A stretch of DNA of 9,030 nt from assembly GCA_049582005.1 (NCBI GenBank), contig JBAUTB010000230.1, positions 1-9,030 on the forward strand, given 5' to 3'. The notes below the pieces were generated by a model. The model had not been told where the DNA came from, made no database searches, and saw only the letters and a list, made by a program, of their open reading frames with translations. Source of the DNA: Sivonenia sp049582005. Its GTDB lineage: Bacteria > Cyanobacteriota > Cyanobacteriia > Gloeobacterales > PMM-0068. The translations under genes were made by a program, and so were the position numbers. Each line of letters opens with the position of its first letter. The first letter of the stretch is position 1. This document shows, piece after piece, positions 6,039-9,030 of this stretch.

Positions 6039-6529
6039 GCCAACATCGCTTTGCCAAGAGTTTGGAAGGCATCTTCCACACCAAGTCCAGTCTTTGCACT
6101 CCCCTGCATAACGGTCCATCCCCTCTCCGTAAGTTGGTTGGTCATCTCGGGAGTAACTTCCCACTGCTCTTCTAAATCGGATTTGTTAATCATTAAAATA
6201 AAGGGCACTGGACCTAGAACTCCTTCTACTTTTGCTTGCAGGCTTATCGCTTTGTTGAGGGTTTCTTGTCTCGTCCCATCAACCACTAAGATATAACCCG
6301 CAGCACCTTGTAGATAGGTAGATGTAATCTTTTCAAATTCCTCTTCTTCAGAGATATCCCAGAGCATTAAATTAACCTCTTGTTCCCCTACTATTATGCT
6401 TTTCTTATCGATTTTGACACCGATGGTGGCATGGTAAATATCCGAGAAAATGCTCCTAACAAAGCGACTTATTAAGCTGGTTTTCCCAACCCTAGAAGCA
6501 CCTACCATACATATTTTTTTCTGAATCAT
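6035..6529 (-). CDS. Ras-like small GTPase, bacterial Rab/Rup/MglA type (164 aa)
   Basis: A single-domain P-loop GTPase of the Ras superfamily. G1 is G10-ASRV-GKT17, the switch I threonine is T35 in HATIGV, G4 is N115-KSD118 in MINKSDL, and G5 is G143-SAK. The strand LMLWDI ends at D58, equivalent to Asp57 of Ras. The next residues are I-S-E-E-E, so the invariant glycine of the G3 box (Gly60 of Ras) is a glutamate and no Gln61 equivalent is present. Nucleotide binding looks intact; switch II movement and hydrolysis are doubtful. At 164 residues it is a bare G domain without a lipidation signal, so any membrane link must come through a partner. The likely partner is the membrane protein encoded 129 bp upstream on the same strand. 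The ATG follows a poor GGGC ribosome binding site. A TATAAT box lies about 70 bp upstream. Confidence 0.9.
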   Translation of the reverse strand: MIQKKICMVGASRVGKTSLISRFVRSIFSDIYHATIGVKIDKKSIIVGEQEVNLMLWDISEEEEFEKITSTYLQGAAGYILVVDGTRQETLNKAISLQAKVEGVLGPVPFILMINKSDLEEQWEVTPEMTNQLTERGWTVMQGSAKTGLGVEDAFQTLGKAMLA

Positions 6530-6563
6530 GACTGCCCGTCAAACCGTACGAAGTTGTTGAACT

Positions 6564-6609
6564 ATAACAGTAGGTATATATCATTAGAAACAGGTGATTA
6601 TACTGTTAT
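6564..6609. promoter_or_regulatory. 9-bp inverted repeat over the GTPase promoter
   Basis: ATAACAGTA (6564-6572) and TACTGTTAT (6601-6609) are perfect inverted copies separated by 28 bp. The arm at 6601-6609 overlaps the -10 box at 6597-6602; the other would lie at about +25. Two half-sites around a transcription start suggest a repressor operator. A long-loop RNA hairpin in the leader is the alternative. Confidence 0.45.
6597..6602 (-). promoter_or_regulatory. -10 box (TATAAT) upstream of the GTPase gene
   Basis: A perfect TATAAT on the minus strand, giving a leader of about 60 bases. The -35 position 17 bp upstream (TGCGCC) is poor, so the promoter may need an activator. It implies that the GTPase can be expressed apart from its two upstream neighbours. 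Confidence 0.5.
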
Positions 6610-6658
6610 CCTGGACGCAGGCGCACCCACTACCCTGGCGCGCCCACAGCAAAGTCCA

Positions 6659-8014
6659 TTAGGTAGCTTTCAAGTCCTCCTGAAAATGTGTGACCCCAGG
6701 TAAAAGGTGTACTAATTTTCGCGCTTCTGTGATCCAGGACTGGCTAGCAGAACCCTCAGCATAGAGTGTACCGTTTTGAACGCGTAATATAACAGTAGCT
6801 GGGGGTTGAAGCAAATCTTGAGCTCTGGTAAGCACAAAAGCTGGATCAGAAGACTGATAAAGCTCCCATCGACTACGGACAGAGGCTGGGTCCAGATTAC
6901 TCTCCTGAAAGAGAAGCTCCGGGTCGATGGCTAAGGGATCCCTTAGTCCCGTAATCCTATATTTCCCTTGTTCCTTACCAGCGGTAATAACGACAAGGCC
7001 AGGTTGCATTTTTAGTTTTTCCACATAGTGAGTCCATTTTTGCTCTTGCTGAATGGCAAAAAATAGCCAGATTCCCCCTCCAATTAGCAAAATACTGGGC
7101 AGCAGCCATAAGAGTGGGGAAGATTTTTTTGCTTGCGGTCGTTGTTGAACTTGTTTGAGGCACATTTCAAGCGTGGGCTTACTGTCTTCAAAAGGGGCAC
7201 TATCTCCTTGAAATGAGGCTAGATTACTCCTCTGTTCAAAATGAATGGTCTCTAGAGCATCTTGAAAAATCAGTCTTAATGTCTCTGGAGCAGTTCCTCG
7301 AATAACCCCTGCCAGCAGCGCTTCGGGACCTTGTTCAATCCATACCGTGAGTTCGCCTACCTGCATGGTCCCCAAAGTATCTTCTGGCTGGACGCCAAAG
7401 GAATCCCTTACAAAAGCTTGGATAGCCGTTAACATACTGGAAACCATGTCTGCATCTTGACTAGTCACCGCTTCGGCTACTACCTGCTGGAGGAGTAAAC
7501 CTGTTTTCCGGTGAATCAAAAAAACCTGTTCGACACGGTAGCGTAAGGTTCTGAGCAGGACAATCTCTGCAAAGGGCTTGCCTGTTCTAAAAGCTTCTAA
7601 ACGCCATTGCAGACCTTGGAGCGAGAAGCTGGAATCTAGAGTTTCATTCAAGGACTGGAGCAAATTCTGAATAGCATTGGTAATGGCCCTACGAATGGCC
7701 GGACCGATAATGGGAAAAATGGCATCCGTTAGAATTCTGGGATTTTTTTGGACAGAAATTTGAAGCGCTTCTTCAACCGTAGGTATTAAGGCTTTGGTAA
7801 GTTGCTTATCTTGCGCACTCTTTAGAAGAATCGATTCTGGTAAAACACGACTTACGTCTTCGGTAAACTGCTTGGGGTCATCAAAACGCTGCTGCAGGGC
7901 ATCGAGTTTGTCTTGCTCAGGGCGCAAAAGCATATTACGCAGTTGGGCTAGTTCATCCTGAACTTCCTGGTGATTGGGGTTATTCTCTGGGACTTCACGG
8001 GGGAAGTCAGCCAT
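6659..8014 (-). CDS. membrane protein with Roadblock/LC7-like and BON-like segments (451 aa)
   Basis: Numbering is from the chosen start MADFPREV. An acidic N-terminal part (1-60) with LRNMLLRPEQDKLDALQQRF and a VSRVLPESI motif leads into a helical region (60-155) with SVQKNPRILTDAIFPIIGPA. Residues 160-256 (VEQVFLIHRKTGLLLQQV, DMVSSMLTAIQAFVRDSF, VGELTVWIEQGPEALLAGVI) have the strand-helix-strand order of a Roadblock/LC7 domain, the MglB fold. One transmembrane helix spans about 300-321, followed by a BON-like tail (330-451) with GLRDPLAIDP and a final LPGVTHF. I recall related proteins in several phyla that continue into an OmpA peptidoglycan-binding domain; here the protein stops first. 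The next gene is a Ras-like GTPase, so a role as its membrane anchor or regulator is inferred. An ATG two codons upstream (8020) is possible, but AGGG lies six bases before the ATG at 8014. The coiled-coil gene ends 28 bp upstream, so the two are surely cotranscribed. Confidence 0.8.
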   Translation of the reverse strand: MADFPREVPENNPNHQEVQDELAQLRNMLLRPEQDKLDALQQRFDDPKQFTEDVSRVLPESILLKSAQDKQLTKALIPTVEEALQISVQKNPRILTDAIFPIIGPAIRRAITNAIQNLLQSLNETLDSSFSLQGLQWRLEAFRTGKPFAEIVLLRTLRYRVEQVFLIHRKTGLLLQQVVAEAVTSQDADMVSSMLTAIQAFVRDSFGVQPEDTLGTMQVGELTVWIEQGPEALLAGVIRGTAPETLRLIFQDALETIHFEQRSNLASFQGDSAPFEDSKPTLEMCLKQVQQRPQAKKSSPLLWLLPSILLIGGGIWLFFAIQQEQKWTHYVEKLKMQPGLVVITAGKEQGKYRITGLRDPLAIDPELLFQESNLDPASVRSRWELYQSSDPAFVLTRAQDLLQPPATVILRVQNGTLYAEGSASQSWITEARKLVHLLPGVTHFQEDLKAT

Positions 8015-8042
8015 TACCATCCCTCGCTCTTTACCTGTTTAC

Positions 8043-8675
8043 CTATTCAGTAGGCAGGGTGAATTCATGATTAAGTCGCATGGCCATTTCTGTAAACAGG
8101 GAAGCCAGCGTGGCTCGGTCTGTTTTCTCCGTGCGTAACTCAACGGCCTCTTGCTCAAGCATCGATAAAATTTCCAGATACTTCTGTTGAATCTCATCAC
8201 TTAAATTTTTGGATTGATCGAGCAACTGCTGGCGGAGTTCTCTTTGGTTTCTGGTACTTTGGTCATCCAGATGACTAACTCTTCGGTCTAAAGACTTCAC
8301 CGTATTTCTTAGTTCTTGGGAGAGTTCCTGGTTGGCGTCTCTGGTTATCTCGCGCGCAGCTTCAATGCTTTCCTCTTGTGCTACTCGAATCCGCTCGGCT
8401 AAAGATTCCACCTCCCGTTGCATAAAAAGTTCTAACGTCTCTAGCCGCTTGCGGGTTTCATCCTTTATGTTGGCGCATTCTTTCAGCAATCGGTCTTCCA
8501 ATCGAGAGAATCTTTTTTCATAATCTCGCATCTGGGAACCAAAGAGAATTTCTCTGATTTTGTCGATGTTGCCGCCGCCAGTTAAATCTCCACTGGTTAA
8601 TTGTGGTGCTTGAGAAGCTTCTGTCATATTTGCTTGGGGCCCATTTGTAGTCTGGTTTTCGTCAGTTATACCCAT
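8043..8675 (-). CDS. coiled-coil protein of the GTPase cluster (210 aa)
   Basis: The first 35 residues are polar and probably disordered. A motif NIDKIREILFGSQMRDYEKR (36-55) opens a long charged helix: residues about 50-180 show heptads rich in Glu, Arg, Leu and Gln with no Pro or Gly break, so a parallel coiled coil is likely. The end carries a conserved-looking block, TDRATLASLFTEMAMRLNHE (185-204). It has no signal peptide or membrane helix, so it is cytosolic. I recall similar proteins beside OmpA-like/Roadblock-like membrane proteins in other bacteria, but know no experimentally established function. The open frame extends to a TTG at 8681, but AGGAGG lies six bases before the ATG at 8675, which fixes the start. 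It is the first gene of the cluster, 28 bp ahead of the membrane protein gene. Confidence 0.85.
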   Translation of the reverse strand: MGITDENQTTNGPQANMTEASQAPQLTSGDLTGGGNIDKIREILFGSQMRDYEKRFSRLEDRLLKECANIKDETRKRLETLELFMQREVESLAERIRVAQEESIEAAREITRDANQELSQELRNTVKSLDRRVSHLDDQSTRNQRELRQQLLDQSKNLSDEIQQKYLEILSMLEQEAVELRTEKTDRATLASLFTEMAMRLNHEFTLPTE

Positions 8676-8712
8676 GAACAACCTCCTGCAAAGGTTGGGT
8701 TAGTTCTCAGAA

Positions 8713-8718
8713 ATTGTA
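8713..8718 (-). promoter_or_regulatory. candidate -10 box of the GTPase cluster
   Basis: TACAAT on the minus strand, about 38 bp upstream of the coiled-coil start codon and downstream of the terminator of the preceding gene. No convincing -35 box is seen 16-18 bp further up. A promoter is expected in this short interval because the preceding terminator isolates the cluster. Confidence 0.4.
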
Positions 8719-8781
8719 CCAACTTTCTAGCTAAACAGAAGTCTGATCGATGACTTGAAATTGAGGCAGCATCAGTCAGCT

Positions 8782-8814
8782 AAAAAAATCTCCCGAGTGC
8801 GAACACTCGGAAGA
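8782..8814 (-). terminator. intrinsic terminator of the RNase E-like gene
   Basis: On the minus strand an 11-bp stem (8804-8814 with 8789-8799, one G-T pair) closes a TTCG tetraloop, and seven T residues (8782-8788) follow almost immediately. It begins 42 bp after the stop codon at 8857. The plus strand has no T tract after the stem, so it works in one direction only. Confidence 0.9.
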
Positions 8815-8856
8815 GAAGTTTAATTTATACGGCTAAGCTATCCGATGAAGGACCCG

Positions 8857-9030
8857 TCACGAGATAGGGTCTTGGAGCAGCACTGCAGTAGCGGTAGTCG
8901 ATGAACGTTTACGGCGACGTCCGGATTCTATTTCCACATCCGTTGTGTCAACGGTTTCAACAGGAAGGAACATGGCTGAGTTTGGTTTCTCTGGGCGGGA
9001 TGAAGATTCACAAACTTGCAGTAAAACCAG
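8857..9030 (-). CDS. rne: probable ribonuclease E/G, C-terminal end only
   Basis: Fifty-seven codons are open from the right edge to the TGA at 8857-8859; the N-terminal part is outside the window. The fragment starts LVLLQVCESS, continues through a variable acidic linker (VETVDTTDVEIE) and reaches GRRRKRSSTT followed by a short tail ending LLQDPIS. Cyanobacterial RNase E has a poorly conserved C-terminal half whose end carries an Arg-rich nonapeptide of the form RRRRRRSSA, known to bind polynucleotide phosphorylase. RRRKRSSTT (8893-8919) fits that motif, and PLVLL-like sequence is found at the end of the catalytic part. Against this, the fragment is short, and other proteins can have basic tails. 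In many cyanobacteria I would expect rnhB after rne; here a terminator follows at once. Confidence 0.52.
   Translation of the reverse strand: MVLLQVCESSSRPEKPNSAMFLPVETVDTTDVEIESGRRRKRSSTTATAVLLQDPIS

Noticed and set aside
6610..6658. GC-rich stretch with GGCGCGCC after the membrane protein gene, as an intrinsic terminator
   Set aside because: Only a 5-6 bp stem with a long loop can form, and no T tract follows on the minus strand.
8015..8020. Upstream ATG (MVMADF) as start of the Roadblock-like membrane protein
   Set aside because: The purine stretch GAGGG directly abuts this ATG, which is too close; it is well spaced for the ATG at 8014.
1..9030. CRISPR array, tRNA, rRNA or insertion sequence
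   Set aside because: No regularly spaced repeat series, no cloverleaf or rRNA-like sequence, and no transposase or terminal inverted repeats were seen; the only phage-like signal is the Ner/S24 pair.

Overview
The window looks like a piece of a cyanobacterial chromosome of moderate GC. Pointers are the cyanobacterial style of the DinG-like helicase, the plant-type 2Fe-2S ferredoxin, a GAF/PAS hybrid kinase that opens in a way common in cyanobacteria, and an RNase E-like tail with an Arg-Ser motif. No species can be named. Every intact gene reads on the minus strand; the only plus-strand gene is a decayed repressor.

Layout, following minus-strand transcription from right to left. (1) 8857-9030: the C-terminal end of a probable RNase E/G gene, closed by a strong intrinsic terminator at 8782-8814. 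(2) 8675-6035: three genes encoding a coiled-coil protein, a single-pass membrane protein with a Roadblock/LC7-like segment, and a Ras-like small GTPase. The third has its own TATAAT box flanked by an inverted repeat. (3) 6038-5388: a frameshifted, N-terminally deleted S24 (LexA/cI-like) repressor remnant on the plus strand, divergent from an intact Ner/SfsB-type DNA-binding protein. This recalls the regulatory switch of Mu-like phages. (4) 5247-1987: a 1086-residue hybrid sensor kinase (GAF-PAS-PAS-PAS-HisKA-HATPase-REC-REC). Its upstream region carries two 19-bp direct repeats 29 bp apart. (5) 1924-1: a 2Fe-2S ferredoxin-like protein, a 70-residue membrane protein, and a DinG-like helicase that runs off the left edge.

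How the genes may work together. The GTPase module combines a Ras-like switch, a membrane protein with a possible MglB-type regulatory fold and a coiled-coil partner, so it could be a membrane-anchored GTPase pathway. The GTPase has lost the conserved glycine of its G3 box, and the membrane protein lacks the OmpA domain I would expect after its C-terminal block. The Ner-like gene appears to be what remains of a prophage switch and may still act on dyads in its own leader, or on the kinase gene downstream. The ferredoxin, small membrane protein and helicase are close enough to share a transcript. The helicase has no ATG or GTG start and lacks a recognisable Walker A lysine.

All calls come from reading the sequence and from remembered family features; no search was run.
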